DNA from: Kordiimonas marina
Lineage (GTDB): Bacteria > Pseudomonadota > Alphaproteobacteria > Sphingomonadales > Kordiimonadaceae
Assembly (NCBI RefSeq): GCF_023006325.1
Contig: NZ_JAINDF010000001.1
Location: forward strand, 612,863 to 676,862
Reading direction: 5' to 3'
Length of the DNA stretch: 64,000 bases
Positions 50,578 to 63,341 of the stretch are shown here, piece after piece. Both the position numbers and the translations under genes were made by a program. Within the stretch, counting starts at the first letter, position 1, and each line of letters starts with the position of its first letter. The notes under the pieces are model-generated. The model did no database searches. It was given only the letters and a program-made list of their open reading frames with translations, and was not told the origin of the DNA.

Positions 50578-51843
50578 TTACATGTCCAACAGCAGGCGGG
50601 TCGGGTCTTCAAGGGCTTCCTTCACGCGCACCAGGAAGGTCACGGCTTCGCGGCCGTCGATGATGCGGTGATCGTAGGACAGCGCCAGATACATCATCGG
50701 ACGGATCACAACCTGGCCGCCGATCGCCATCGGACGGTCCTGGATCTTGTGCATGCCCAGAATGGCCGACTGCGGCGCGTTCAGGATCGGGCTCGACATC
50801 AGCGAGCCGAAGATACCGCCGTTCGAAATGGTGAAGGTGCCGCCCTGCATGTCATCGATGGTCAGCTTGCCGTCACGGGCCTTCTTGCCATAGGTGGCGA
50901 TACCGATTTCAGTGTCGGCGAAGGACATGTCCTGCGCGTCCTTGAGAACCGGCACAACAAGGCCGTTCGGGGCGGAAACCGCAACACCGATGTTGGCATA
51001 GTTGTGATAGACGATCTCATCGCCCTCGATGAAGGCGTTGACGGCCGGCACTTCCTTGAGCGCCAGGCAGCAGGCCTTGGTGAAGAAGCTCATGAAGCCG
51101 AGCTTGATGTTATGCTTCTTCGCGAACAGGTCCTTGTATTTGTTGCGCGCTTCCATGATCGCAGTCATGTCCACCTCGTTATAGGTGGTGAGCATGGCGG
51201 CGGTGTTCTGCGCGTCCTTCAGGCGTTCAGCGATCCGTTTGCGGAGGCGGGTCATCTTCACCCGTTCTTCGCGCGGGCCCTTGTCTGCGGCCGGTGCAGC
51301 GGCGGCTGCCGGGGCCGACAACGGGCGGGCGGTGCCAGCTTCGATCGCGGAAAGCACGTCACCCTTCGTCAGGCGGCCATCCTTGCCGGTACCGACAATC
51401 GAGGTCGGGTCGAGGTTATATTCGTCGACGATGCGACGAACAGCCGGGGACATCGGCATCAGGTCCGCATGGGCCTTCGCAGGCGCGGGACCTTCAACCG
51501 TTGAGACAGTCGCAGGCTTTTCTGCCGGGGCTGCGGCCTTGGCGGCCGGGGCGGCAGCCGGGGCTGCTGCGGGCGCCGCGGCAGACGCTGCACTGGCTTT
51601 GCCTTCCGTGTCCACACGGGCGATCAGCGCGCCGATTTCCACTGTGTCGCCTTCGGCAACAACAAGTTCGGTGATGACACCGGCCACAGGGCTCGGCACT
51701 TCCATCGCGACCTTGTCGGTCTCCACTTCAACAATCGGCTCGTCCGCGGCGACCGCGTCGCCCACCTTCTTCAGCCAGGTGCCGATGGTGCCTTCCGCGA
51801 CCGATTCTCCCATCTGCGGGATTACAATATCTTCGATTGCCAT
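50578..51843 (-). CDS. sucB: Dihydrolipoyllysine succinyltransferase (E2 of 2-oxoglutarate dehydrogenase)
   Basis: A 421-residue E2. One N-terminal lipoyl domain (1-80) has the lipoylated lysine in [12 protein letters not shown]; an Ala/Pro-rich linker (about 85-120) precedes the peripheral-subunit-binding domain (about 128-165, [17 protein letters not shown]), and a second flexible linker leads to the catalytic domain (about 190-421) ending [17 protein letters not shown] with the active-site histidine. AGGAG precedes the ATG. It is 22 bp downstream of sucA and 86 bp upstream of lpdA. Confidence 0.95.
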   Translation of the reverse strand: MAIEDIVIPQMGESVAEGTIGTWLKKVGDAVAADEPIVEVETDKVAMEVPSPVAGVITELVVAEGDTVEIGALIARVDTEGKASAASAAAPAAAPAAAPAAKAAAPAEKPATVSTVEGPAPAKAHADLMPMSPAVRRIVDEYNLDPTSIVGTGKDGRLTKGDVLSAIEAGTARPLSAPAAAAAPAADKGPREERVKMTRLRKRIAERLKDAQNTAAMLTTYNEVDMTAIMEARNKYKDLFAKKHNIKLGFMSFFTKACCLALKEVPAVNAFIEGDEIVYHNYANIGVAVSAPNGLVVPVLKDAQDMSFADTEIGIATYGKKARDGKLTIDDMQGGTFTISNGGIFGSLMSSPILNAPQSAILGMHKIQDRPMAIGGQVVIRPMMYLALSYDHRIIDGREAVTFLVRVKEALEDPTRLLLDM

Positions 51844-51865
51844 TTGGGTGCTCCTACCCTTCTTC

Positions 51866-54775
51866 TTAAATCGTCAGTGCCTGATCGACGAGCGCTGCCT
51901 GCTCGGCTGCGTGCTTGGACGCAAGACCGGTTGCGGTGGAAGCGCTTGCCGCACGGCCGGCGTAAACGGGCCGCGTGCACTTCATATCGAGATCAATGAG
52001 AACCTGCTCAAGCGGTTCGTGAATATAGCTCCAGGCGCCCATATTCTTGGGCTCTTCCTGGCACCAGACCATTTGCGTGGCGTTCTTGAAGCGCTGGAGC
52101 TCCATCTTGAGCGCCTGTGCCGGCATCGGGAATAGCTGTTCAACACGCAGGAGATAGGTATCGTCCTGACCGCGCGTGTCGCGCTCTTCCAGAAGGTCGT
52201 AATAGACCTTGCCCGAACACATGACGACGCGTTTGATCTTGTCGTCCGCCTTCAGCTTGATCGAGCCGCCGTTTTCCATGTCGGCATTGTCCCACAATAC
52301 GCGGTGGAACTGCGAGCCAGGACCGAAATCGGCGAGCTGCGAGGTGCAGCGCTTGTGACGGAGAAGCGACTTGGGCGTCACGATCACGAGCGGCTTACGG
52401 AACTTGCGGTGCATCTGACGGCGGAGAACATGGAAATAGTTCGCCGGGGTCGTGCAGTTGACCACTTGCCAGTTATCCTCAGCCGACAGCTGGAGATAGC
52501 GCTCAAGCCGTGCTGACGAATGCTCCGGCCCCTGGCCTTCATAGCCGTGCGGCAGCAGCATAACGAGGCCCGACATCCGAAGCCACTTGGCTTCCGCCGA
52601 ACAGATGAACTGGTCGATGATGATCTGGGCGCCGTTGGCGAAGTCACCGAACTGGGCTTCCCACAGCGTCAGCGTCGACGGCTCAGCCATCGAGTAGCCA
52701 TATTCAAAGCCGAGAACGCCGAATTCCGAAAGCGGGCTATCCAGCACTTCGAAGTTCGCGTTCGGGTTAATGCCTTTGAGGGGCACATAGCGGTCTTCGG
52801 TCTTCTGGTCGACGAAGACGGCATGACGCTGGCTGAAGGTGCCGCGGCCGCAGTCCTGGCCGGACAGGCGGACGCCGAAACCGTCACGCAGGAGCGTACC
52901 GAAGGCGAGGGCTTCAGCCGTCGACCAGTCGAAGCCTTCGCCGGTTTCGAACATCTGGTGCTTGGCATCCAGAATACGCTTCAGCGTCCGGTGAACGTTG
53001 AACTTCTCCGGCACCGTGGTGATCTGTTCACCGACTTCACGGAGCATGATTTCGGCGACACCGGTTTCGGCGCGGCGTTTTTCATGATCCTGGTCGGCGA
53101 GGCCGAGGCCTTCCCACTTGCCTTCGAACCAGTCGGCCTTATTGACCTTATAGTCCTTGCCGGCGGTGAATTCGTCTTCGAGATAGCTGATGAATTCATT
53201 TTCCATCCGCTCGAATTCTTCTGCCGTGATCACGCCTTCCTGGATCAAACGGTCAGCATAAAGCTTGACCACCGACGGATGGTTCTTGATGGCGGCATAC
53301 ATGAGCGGCTGGGTGAAGGCCGGTTCATCGGATTCGTTGTGACCGAAGCGGCGGTAGCAGAACATGTCGATGACCACGTCGCGCTTGAAGGTCTGGCGGA
53401 ATTCGGTCGCCAGCTTGGTCGCGAACACAACGGCTTCGGGGTCGTCGCCGTTCACATGGAAGATCGGCGCCTGCACCATCTTGGCCACATCCGACGGATA
53501 GGGGCTGGAGCGCGCGAACTGCGGGCTGGTGGTGAAGCCGATCTGGTTGTTGACGATAAAGTGGACCGTCCCGCCGGTGTTGTAACCGCGGAGGCCCGAC
53601 ATGCCGAAACATTCGGCGACGATGCCCTGGCCCGCAAACGCGGCATCCCCATGAAGCAGAAGCGACAGCGTGGTTTCACGCTTGGTGTCTTTCTTTTGTT
53701 CCTGCTTGGCACGGGTCCGGCCGATCACGACCGGGTTCACCGCCTCGAGGTGCGAGGGGTTCGCGTTCAAGGACAGGTGGATCTTGTTGCCGTCGAATTC
53801 ACGGTCGGCCGAGGTCCCGAGGTGATATTTCACATCGCCCGAGCCCTGAACGTCATCAGGTTTGAAGGATCCACCGTGGAATTCATTGAAGATGGCGCGG
53901 TACGGCTTCTGCATGACGTTGGCGAGAACGTTCAGGCGGCCGCGGTGCGGCATCCCGATGACGATCTCGTCGAGGCCATACTGGCCGCCGGTTTTCATCA
54001 CCGCTTCAAGCGCGGGCACCATGGCTTCACCGCCATCGAGGCCGAAGCGCTTGGTGCCGGTGTATTTCTTGCCGAGGAAGCGTTCGAACTGAACCGCTTC
54101 GATGAGCTTGTTCAGGATCGCGACCTTACCCTTGGCGGTAAACTGGATTTCCTTGTCGCGGCCTTCGATCTGGCGCTGGATCCAGGCCTTCTCATCCGGG
54201 TCATTGATGTGCATGAATTCCACACCAATGTTGGCACAGTAGGTCCGCTTCAGGATCGCGATGATTTCGGTCAGCGTTGCGGTATCAAGACCGAGCACAC
54301 CGTCCATGAAAATCTTGCGGTCCATATCCTGAGGGCCGAAGCCGTAATTTTCCGGCTTCAGTTCCGGGTTGACCGGCCGTTCCTCAAGCCCGAGCGGGTC
54401 GAGGTTGGCCATCAGGTGCCCGCGCACCCGGTAGGTGCGGACGAGCATCAGGGCCCGGATGCTGTCAATGGTGGCCGCGCGCACATCGGCGGCGGAAACG
54501 GCCGCGCCTGTGGCTTTGGCCTTCTCGCTTTCGATGAACATGTCCGAGCCATCAAGGCCGGTGGTCAGGTCATCACTGGGACGCAGCGGCCAGTCGGAAC
54601 GGGCCCAGCTCGGGGCCGTTTTGCCGATCCCGGCTTCCAGCGTCTCAAAATAATCACGCCAGCCCTGGTCTACTGACTCGGGGTTGGCGCTATATTGTTC
54701 ATAGAGCGATTCCACAAACTGGGGGCTTACACCTTCCAGCGCGGCGATGCGGTCCATATCTGCACCCATGGGCAA
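51866..54775 (-). CDS. sucA: 2-oxoglutarate dehydrogenase E1
   Basis: A 969-residue ThDP-dependent E1 that decarboxylates 2-oxoglutarate and succinylates the E2 lipoyl group. The N-terminal [17 protein letters not shown] helix that recruits E2 is at about 11-27; [33 protein letters not shown] and the ThDP block [15 protein letters not shown] ... VNNQIGFTT follow, with [22 protein letters not shown] in the second half. The length is normal. The ATG at 54775 and an in-frame one two codons later share the region; no clear Shine-Dalgarno is seen, so translation may depend on coupling to sucD, which ends 40 bp before. Confidence 0.95.
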   Translation of the reverse strand: MPMGADMDRIAALEGVSPQFVESLYEQYSANPESVDQGWRDYFETLEAGIGKTAPSWARSDWPLRPSDDLTTGLDGSDMFIESEKAKATGAAVSAADVRAATIDSIRALMLVRTYRVRGHLMANLDPLGLEERPVNPELKPENYGFGPQDMDRKIFMDGVLGLDTATLTEIIAILKRTYCANIGVEFMHINDPDEKAWIQRQIEGRDKEIQFTAKGKVAILNKLIEAVQFERFLGKKYTGTKRFGLDGGEAMVPALEAVMKTGGQYGLDEIVIGMPHRGRLNVLANVMQKPYRAIFNEFHGGSFKPDDVQGSGDVKYHLGTSADREFDGNKIHLSLNANPSHLEAVNPVVIGRTRAKQEQKKDTKRETTLSLLLHGDAAFAGQGIVAECFGMSGLRGYNTGGTVHFIVNNQIGFTTSPQFARSSPYPSDVAKMVQAPIFHVNGDDPEAVVFATKLATEFRQTFKRDVVIDMFCYRRFGHNESDEPAFTQPLMYAAIKNHPSVVKLYADRLIQEGVITAEEFERMENEFISYLEDEFTAGKDYKVNKADWFEGKWEGLGLADQDHEKRRAETGVAEIMLREVGEQITTVPEKFNVHRTLKRILDAKHQMFETGEGFDWSTAEALAFGTLLRDGFGVRLSGQDCGRGTFSQRHAVFVDQKTEDRYVPLKGINPNANFEVLDSPLSEFGVLGFEYGYSMAEPSTLTLWEAQFGDFANGAQIIIDQFICSAEAKWLRMSGLVMLLPHGYEGQGPEHSSARLERYLQLSAEDNWQVVNCTTPANYFHVLRRQMHRKFRKPLVIVTPKSLLRHKRCTSQLADFGPGSQFHRVLWDNADMENGGSIKLKADDKIKRVVMCSGKVYYDLLEERDTRGQDDTYLLRVEQLFPMPAQALKMELQRFKNATQMVWCQEEPKNMGAWSYIHEPLEQVLIDLDMKCTRPVYAGRAASASTATGLASKHAAEQAALVDQALTI

Positions 54776-54815
54776 TTGGCGTGGCGGTTACCGCCACGCC
54801 CCTCTAGTTCAAGGT

Positions 54816-55690
54816 TTAACCGTTGATGGCTTTCAGAAGCGTGGTGCCGAGGGCAGCCGGGCTATCAGAAACGACGATACCGGCAGATGCCATGGCTTCG
54901 ATCTTGTCTTCCGCGCCGCCTTTGCCGCCGGAGACAATGGCGCCTGCGTGGCCCATCGTGCGGCCCGGAGGCGCCGTACGGCCAGCAATAAAGCCAGCGA
55001 TCGGCTTCTTGACCTTGCTTTGCTTCAGGAATTCGGCAGCTTCCTCTTCCGCGGAACCGCCGATTTCACCGATCATGATGATGGCTTCGGTTTCCGGGTC
55101 GCCCAGGAACATGTCCAGGCAATCGATGAAGTTGGTGCCGTTTACCGGGTCGCCACCGATACCGATACAGGTCGACTGGCCGAGGCCTGCAGCTGTTGTC
55201 TGTGCAACAGCTTCATAGGTCAGCGTGCCCGAGCGGGAAACGATACCGACGTTGCCGCGCTTGTGGATGTGGCCCGGCATGATGCCGATTTTGCATTCAC
55301 CCGGGGTGATAACGCCCGGGCAGTTCGGACCAACGAGGCGGGTGCCGGAATTCTGCAGGGCGCGCTTGACGCGAACCATGTCGAGAACCGGGATACCCTC
55401 GGTGATGCAGACAACCAGCTCCAGCTCAGCGTCGATGGCTTCGAGGATCGCGTCAGCCGCGAACGGCGGCGGAACATAGATCACGGAGGCGTTGGCATCG
55501 GTTGCTTCGCGGGCATCGGCCACGGTGTCGAACACCGGCAGGTCGAGGTGCTTGGTGCCACCTTTACCCGGCGTTACACCGCCAACCATCTTGGTGCCGT
55601 ATGCAATCGCTTGCTCGGAGTGGAACGTGCCTTGGGCCCCAGTGAAGCCCTGGCAGATAACTTTGGTATCTTTACCTACAAGTACAGACA

Positions 55691-55691
<1 letters not shown>
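54816..55691 (-). CDS. sucD: Succinate-CoA ligase alpha subunit
   Basis: A 291-residue subunit that binds CoA and carries the phosphohistidine. CoA-binding Rossmann motif [15 protein letters not shown] (about residues 15-29), ESxxPP-like block [14 protein letters not shown], and the active-site histidine in [15 protein letters not shown] (about 246-260). With SucC it converts succinyl-CoA to succinate with formation of ATP or GTP. The ATG shares its A with the sucC stop codon (TAATG), so the two are translationally coupled at equal level. Confidence 0.95.
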
Positions 55692-56860
<1,169 letters not shown>

Positions 56861-56895
56861 TTGTCCACCAACTCCCTAAACGTTGGGTAGGATTA

Positions 56896-58238
<1,343 letters not shown>

Positions 58239-58970
58239 ATGGTCAAGATCGCCCTTGATGCCCGCCACGACCCGAAAGCGCTCGGTGAAACCCTGCGGAC
58301 GAATGGCCGCCTGCAAATCCCGAACTTTCTGGAGGAAGGCGTCGCCAACCATCTTGAGGGTCTGCTTCTCCGGAACAACACCTGGTTCGTCGCCTATAAT
58401 GAGGGCCATGAGTTTTTTGAAATCCCGCTGTCCGGCATCGCGCGGATGAGCCCCGAACAGCAGAACCGGCTGGTGGACGCCATCGACCGCGGCGCACGGG
58501 CGGGCTTCCAGTACTTCTTCCATCAATATTATATGACCGACGCCATCCGGAACGGGCGGGAGCAGGGCCACCCGCTGCATGCCATGCATGATTATGTGAA
58601 TTCCGAGCCATTCCTGGGTTTCATGCGGGACCTGACGGGGGACGCGGCCATCACCCATGCCGACAGTTTCGCCAGCCGCTACCTGCCCGGCCATTTCCTG
58701 ACCGAACATAACGACACCCACGCGCACGAGAACCGCGCCGCCGCCTACACCATTTCGATGACACGGCGCTGGCAGCCGGACTGGGGCGGCAACCTGCTGT
58801 TCTACGGTGAGGACGGCAACATCGATGCGGGCTTCACCCCCAGCTTCAACACGCTGAACATCTTCCTGATCCCGCAGCCGCACGCGGTCTCCCACGTCGC
58901 CCCCTTCTCCGGTGCGCCCCGCCTAAGCTTCCTCGGCTGGCTCAAGCGCGGCGAACGTCCAGATTACTGA
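58239..58970 (+). CDS. 2-oxoglutarate/Fe(II)-dependent oxygenase
   Basis: A 243-residue enzyme of the prolyl-hydroxylase-like 2OG oxygenase fold. The iron-binding triad is visible as HNDTH (LTEHNDTHAHENRAA, about residues 159-173; the HxD is His-Asn-Asp) and the distal histidine in QPHAVSHVAPF (about 218-222); Arg in GAPRLSFLGWL (about residue 227) would bind 2-oxoglutarate. A HxD...H set plus a following Arg is the family rule. The substrate is unknown; relatives hydroxylate ribosomal proteins or other proteins. It lies between zapE and mdh, a place usually without this gene, and overlaps the zapE 3' end by 7 bp. Confidence 0.85.
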   Translation: MVKIALDARHDPKALGETLRTNGRLQIPNFLEEGVANHLEGLLLRNNTWFVAYNEGHEFFEIPLSGIARMSPEQQNRLVDAIDRGARAGFQYFFHQYYMTDAIRNGREQGHPLHAMHDYVNSEPFLGFMRDLTGDAAITHADSFASRYLPGHFLTEHNDTHAHENRAAAYTISMTRRWQPDWGGNLLFYGEDGNIDAGFTPSFNTLNIFLIPQPHAVSHVAPFSGAPRLSFLGWLKRGERPDY

Positions 58971-60190
58971 ACTACCTCTTCCCGCACGCCATGGCCGCGG
59001 TGGAGATAGTCTTCCGACTGCATTTCCATGAGGCGGGAGACCGTGCGTTCGAACTCGAAGCGGCCATCGCCACTTTCATACAGCCGCTCCGGCGGCACCT
59101 CGGCCGAGCACAGGAATTTGACGCTATGCTCATAAAGCGCGTCGATGAAGGTGACGAAGCGCTTGGCCTCGTTGCGTTTCTCCGGCCCCAAAGCCGGGAT
59201 CGCCACCATGATAACGGTGTGATAGTGCCGCGCGATGGCGAGATAGTCGGCCGCGCCAAGCGGGTTCGCGCACAAGCGCTTGAAGGAAAACACCGCCACG
59301 CCGCGCGCCGCCTTCGGCACGAAAAGCTCCCGCCCCTGCACGGTCAGCGTCTCGGACGGCACCTTGTCACGGTTCTCCACCTCACGGTCGGTCAGGCGGA
59401 AGAAGGCTTCCGACAGCTTCGCCGTCGTCTCCGCGTTCACCGGGGTATAATAGGTGGTCATGCCCTTCAGGCGGTCATAGCGGTAATCGGTCGGGCCATC
59501 GAGCGGCACCACCTCGAACGCTTCCTTGAGGCGCGCGATAAACGGCAGGAAAAGCTGGCGGTTGAGCCCGCCTTTATAGAGGTCATCCGGCACGCGGTTT
59601 GAGGTGGCGACGATAATCACCCCCCGGTCCAGCAGTTCCTTGAACAACCGACCGAGCACCATGGCGTCGGCGATGTCCGTCACCTGCATTTCATCGAAGC
59701 ACAGCAGCGTGGCTTCCATGGAAATCTCCCGCGCGACCGGCGGGATCGGGTCATCACCCACGCCCCGGCCGCCGCGTGCCGCGCGTTCCTTGACCGAAAG
59801 CCCGCGCCATTCTTTCAGGCGGGCGTGAACGTCCAGCATGAATTCATGGAAATGTACCCGGCGCTTGGCCTTCACCGGCGCGAGCTCATAGAACAGGTCC
59901 ATCAGCATGGATTTGCCGCGCCCAACGCCGCCATACATGTAAACGCCCTTGGGCGGTTCGCCCTTGCCGCCGTCACGCCTGCGAAACAGCTGGGCCAGCC
60001 GCCAGCTTCTGACCGACAGGCCCGTGAGCGCGCCGCTCCCGGCGATTTCGGGATAGTCTTCCAGCCCGTGATACAGCCGCTCCAGATGGCGGAGCACGCG
60101 GCGCTGGTCGTCATCCGGACGGACTTCGCCTGCCTCGATCAGCGCGTCATAGGCCGCCAGCGGGCCATGGGTCTTGTGCTTGTTGGTCAC
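58964..60190 (-). CDS. zapE: Cell division ATPase ZapE (AFG1 family)
   Basis: A 408-residue AAA+-like ATPase of the AFG1/ZapE family, which in E. coli binds the Z ring. Walker A is GGVGRGKSMLMDLFY, preceded by PKGVYMYG; Walker B is LLCFDEMQVTDIADAM; FKELLDRGVIIVATSNRVPDDLY is the family block after it. GTG at 60190 is preceded by GAGGAT with good spacing; ATG at 60202 or 60226 would add 4 or 12 residues. zapE next to mdh and sucCDAB is a common alphaproteobacterial order, which supports the assignment. Confidence 0.92.
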   Translation of the reverse strand: MTNKHKTHGPLAAYDALIEAGEVRPDDDQRRVLRHLERLYHGLEDYPEIAGSGALTGLSVRSWRLAQLFRRRDGGKGEPPKGVYMYGGVGRGKSMLMDLFYELAPVKAKRRVHFHEFMLDVHARLKEWRGLSVKERAARGGRGVGDDPIPPVAREISMEATLLCFDEMQVTDIADAMVLGRLFKELLDRGVIIVATSNRVPDDLYKGGLNRQLFLPFIARLKEAFEVVPLDGPTDYRYDRLKGMTTYYTPVNAETTAKLSEAFFRLTDREVENRDKVPSETLTVQGRELFVPKAARGVAVFSFKRLCANPLGAADYLAIARHYHTVIMVAIPALGPEKRNEAKRFVTFIDALYEHSVKFLCSAEVPPERLYESGDGRFEFERTVSRLMEMQSEDYLHRGHGVREEVVQ

Positions 60191-60456
60191 GTTTATCCTC
60201 ATGTGAGATCGGACATGCTCTATCATGACAGATCTGGTGCGCCAACCGAAAGCGGCAAACAGAAGACCGGCCGACGAAAGTGCCGCCGTGGGCCCGGTGA
60301 CGACCCAGAAATCAGGGTCTTTCCTTGATCAGGCAACACTTCGCCTTAATAAAGATAGAAGCCTACACCGGCTTATCGCGGTCTCCCATGACCATGGTAA
60401 AAGCCGGGATACAAGCTGGCAGCCGATTTTCGGCGCCCTATAAAAGGACCAACTGA

Positions 60457-61248
60457 ATGACCTCATCCCCCCGCATCCTGCCCGTCTCCGGCGTCAAGAA
60501 TTTCCGCGACATGGGCGGCTATACGGCGGCGGACGGCCGCCAGACGCGGTGGGGGAAACTGTTTCGGTCGGGGCACCTCGCGGACCTAACCGCCGCGGAG
60601 GATGTGGCGGGGCGCGATATCCACACGGTGATCGACTTCCGCTCCGCCCCCGAGAAGGAGCGCCGTCCGGTTCGCTGGCCCGAAGGCTGGGCGCCGGACT
60701 ATCGCCCCTCCCCCATCGGCGGCAACGCGGCCGCCTGGATACAGGAGCTTTATGCCCGCCTGGCCGACGCGCCCTTCCCCGCGAAGGAGCTCCGCGACCA
60801 GTTCATCCTGGCGTTCGAGACCATCCCGATCGCCAACGCAGGCGGCCTGAAGCTGTTTTTCGATGCCATCATCGACGGCGGCGAGAAGGGCGGCGTGCTG
60901 TTCCACTGCACAGCCGGCAAGGACCGCACGGGGGTCGCGGGTGCGCTTCTCATGCACGCGCTCGGCGCCGGGGAAGAAGACATCATGGCGGATTTTCTCC
61001 TGACCAACGACGCCGTGGATATTGAGGGCACCAGCGCGGAGCTGGCCGAATGGCTTTCGCGCAAGGCCGGGCGGGAGATCGCCGCCCCGGACGTCCACCC
61101 GCTTATCGGCGTCGAACCCGATTTCCTGAAAGCCGCCTACGCCAGCATCGGCCGCGAATATGGCACCCTCGATGCCTATCTGGAAAAGGCCATGGGGCTC
61201 AGCCCCGAACGGCGCAAGAAACTGGCAGACCTTTACCTCGCCGAGTAA
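60457..61248 (+). CDS. Tyrosine phosphatase family protein
   Basis: A 263-residue phosphatase of the bacterial tyrosine/lipid phosphatase group (Y_phosphatase3). The CX5R signature is in FHCTAGKDRTGVAGALL (Cys near residue 150); the N-terminal block VKNFRDMGGYTAADGRQTRWGKLFRSG is typical of this family, as is VIDFRSAPEKERRP. There is no signal peptide, so it is cytosolic. AAGGACC lies before the ATG. Its last 16 bp overlap, tail to tail, the gene of the two-domain periplasmic protein. The substrate (phosphotyrosine or a phosphoinositide-like lipid) is unknown. Confidence 0.88.
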   Translation: MTSSPRILPVSGVKNFRDMGGYTAADGRQTRWGKLFRSGHLADLTAAEDVAGRDIHTVIDFRSAPEKERRPVRWPEGWAPDYRPSPIGGNAAAWIQELYARLADAPFPAKELRDQFILAFETIPIANAGGLKLFFDAIIDGGEKGGVLFHCTAGKDRTGVAGALLMHALGAGEEDIMADFLLTNDAVDIEGTSAELAEWLSRKAGREIAAPDVHPLIGVEPDFLKAAYASIGREYGTLDAYLEKAMGLSPERRKKLADLYLAE

Positions 61249-62570
61249 GGTGCCTTACCGGCCGATGGGCCTTCCAGAAGCGCCTTTATCCGTCCTTCGG
61301 CCTTCATACGCCTGATCGCGGCATTGATCCGCGGCAACAGCGACGCCGCCGCTTTATTGACCCGGATTTTCTGCTCCGCCTCCACCCTGACGGGGCCGAG
61401 AACGAACGGCCCCGGATGGCGCCGCATCAGGGCATGAAAATCGACATTGCTGATGATGCCGACATCGGCCCGCCCCGCGGCCAGAAGCGTCAGTACATCT
61501 TCCACATCGCGGCCTGGCACCTTGAGGCCGAAGAAGGCCTGATCCTTATAGTCGAAACCGCGGACCACCGCGACCCGGAGCTTCCTGAGGGCAGCCGGCG
61601 TGCTGACATCCGGTTCCTTGCCGCGGACAAACACGAATTGTTCCCGCGTGACATAGAAGGTATCGCTCCAAAGCTGGGTCGCCACTTCATCAGGCCGGGT
61701 CCGCCACAAGGGGGCGGCGCAGCAGTCCAGCAGGATCACCCCTTCGGTGAAGAGACGCCGTTTGCGCTCCTGCGGGGCGTCGATGAATTCCGGCTCGATA
61801 TCGGCGGCATGAAGGATGGCGGACCAGACCGCGTGAAACCCGGATGAGTCGCTCTGGCCCACCCGTACCCTGAGATTATCCGCATCCAGATCATTGAGGA
61901 TCGCCTCGATCCGGCCGCTGGCCTTAAGCCGGGCGATGGCGCCATTGATCCGCGGCAATAGCTTAGCGCTGGACCGGCGCACCTGGATACGCAGATCGGC
62001 AATGAAAGCCAGCTGGCCCAACGCCACCGCCCGGGGCTTTTCCCGCATCCGGCGCTGATAGTCATTCAGGTTGATGAAGGCGAGGTCCGCCTTGCCCGCG
62101 GCAACCGTATCCAGCAATTCATTCATATCCCGGCATTCTACTACCGAGCCGAAATCTTCCTCACCCTTATAGGAAAAACCGCGGATAACAGCGACGCGGA
62201 ACTGACGCAAATCCTGTGCCGCCTTGATCTTCAAGACATGGCCCTCAGGAAAGACATAATATTCAGGCGAACGGTAGAAAACGTCGGAGAAAAGCTGCAC
62301 GGCCTTTTCTTCCGGCTTCTGCCGCCATAGGGGCGATGCACAACAGTCCAGCTGAATTGCACCATTCACAAACATCTGGCGCTTTTTGTCCGTGGGCGCG
62401 ATGACAAAGTCCGCCCGAATACCGGCGTCATTGAGGATCGCCTCCCAGACGCGCGAATATTCGATGGAATTGCTTTGCCCAACCTTCAGAGACGCCTGAG
62501 CCACCGACGGCAGAGAGACGCTGAAACACAGGAGCAAGCCGAGAAACAATGACCTAACGGGTACTGACAT
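61233..62570 (-). CDS. Periplasmic protein with two fused solute-binding-like domains, each with an LDCC motif
   Basis: A 445-residue protein. A signal peptide (about 1-26, ending VAQA) is followed by two copies of the same domain (about 27-232 and 233-445), each like a small family 3 solute-binding protein. Both begin with a VGQSxS motif, then VWxAIL, and carry LDCCASPLWR and LDCCAAPLWR at equivalent places, then QLFSDVFY/QLWSDTFY, a VIRGF[SD]YK block and LLPRINxAIxRxKAxGRI at the end. No lipobox is seen. The start codon lies inside the 3' end of the upstream paralog (17-bp overlap), so translation is coupled. No transporter permease or ATPase is nearby, so transport is not the evident role. 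Confidence 0.75.
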   Translation of the reverse strand: MSVPVRSLFLGLLLCFSVSLPSVAQASLKVGQSNSIEYSRVWEAILNDAGIRADFVIAPTDKKRQMFVNGAIQLDCCASPLWRQKPEEKAVQLFSDVFYRSPEYYVFPEGHVLKIKAAQDLRQFRVAVIRGFSYKGEEDFGSVVECRDMNELLDTVAAGKADLAFINLNDYQRRMREKPRAVALGQLAFIADLRIQVRRSSAKLLPRINGAIARLKASGRIEAILNDLDADNLRVRVGQSDSSGFHAVWSAILHAADIEPEFIDAPQERKRRLFTEGVILLDCCAAPLWRTRPDEVATQLWSDTFYVTREQFVFVRGKEPDVSTPAALRKLRVAVVRGFDYKDQAFFGLKVPGRDVEDVLTLLAAGRADVGIISNVDFHALMRRHPGPFVLGPVRVEAEQKIRVNKAAASLLPRINAAIRRMKAEGRIKALLEGPSAGKAPYSAR

Positions 62571-63249
62571 GGGGCTCCAGCAAGTGGTTCAGGCGGCCAT
62601 CGGCCTTCATGGTGGCAATCGCTTTATTAATCCGGTCGAGCAAGTCGGGCCTCGATTTATGAACCCGTATACGAAGCCCCGCCTTCTGGTTCAAGCCGCC
62701 AAGCTCAAGGTCTCGCTGTTTCTCATTTATATAATATTGAAAATCAGCCTGGGAAATCAGGCCGATATCAGCCTTGCCCGATGCGATCAGGTCCAGCATT
62801 TCATTGACGTCACGGCCTGCAACGATATTGCACTCGGCCACGACTGCCGGATAGTCGAACCCACGGACAATGGCAAAGGTAAGGGGCAGCAGGTCATTTG
62901 GCCCGTTAATGGGCACCACCTTGCCTTTCCGGAACACGAAATGCTCTTCACTGACAAGGAAGACATCGCTGAACAGCTGAACGCGCTTTTCAATGGCCCG
63001 GTCGCGCCATTCCGGCGTCGCGCAACAGTCCAGTATGATATTGCCGCGCACGAACCAGCGCCGCTTCTCGGCATTCGGGGCGAAGACCATCTGATAGCGG
63101 ATGCCCGCTTCTTTAAGGATCGCGGTCCAGGTTGCCATCAGGCCCGCGGAATCCGCCTGACCGACGCGCACGGGGGTATCCTCAGCCGCGGCTGCAGCCC
63201 GGCTCATTAGCAGGAAAAAGATCAGGATTTTCCACTTCATCCGTACCAT
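62554..63249 (-). CDS. Periplasmic solute-binding-like protein, single domain, LDCC motif
   Basis: A 231-residue protein with a signal peptide (about 1-20, ending RAAAAA). One domain like those in the downstream gene: VGQADSAGLMATWTAILKEAGI, ILDCCATPEWRDR (vicinal cysteines), VQLFSDVFLVSEEHFVF, FAIVRGFDYP, GKADIGLISQADFQYY and LLDRINKAIATMKADGRL. The architecture resembles family 3 solute-binding proteins of ABC transporters, but no permease is encoded here. ATG 63249 or 63240 may be the start. The stop overlaps the start of the two-domain gene by 17 bp; 92 bp separate it from the upstream paralog. Confidence 0.77.
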   Translation of the reverse strand: MVRMKWKILIFFLLMSRAAAAAEDTPVRVGQADSAGLMATWTAILKEAGIRYQMVFAPNAEKRRWFVRGNIILDCCATPEWRDRAIEKRVQLFSDVFLVSEEHFVFRKGKVVPINGPNDLLPLTFAIVRGFDYPAVVAECNIVAGRDVNEMLDLIASGKADIGLISQADFQYYINEKQRDLELGGLNQKAGLRIRVHKSRPDLLDRINKAIATMKADGRLNHLLEPHVSTR

Positions 63250-63341
63250 CCACCCCTAGGCATGATCAGCGGAGACCGAACATATATGCAGCCCGTCGTT
63301 TATTATAGGCGCAAGATGTTAACAGGTGTTTATCATGGCGC

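Noticed and set aside
52520-54676. 718-codon open frame on the plus strand opposite sucA
   Set aside because: It is the mirror of a GC-rich coding strand; sucA matches its family along the full length, while this frame shows no recognisable domain, only His/Arg/Gly/Phe-rich sequence.
61050-61847. 265-codon plus-strand frame after the phosphatase gene
   Set aside because: It lies in another frame of the phosphatase 3' end and opposite the two-domain binding protein; both real genes have strong motifs.
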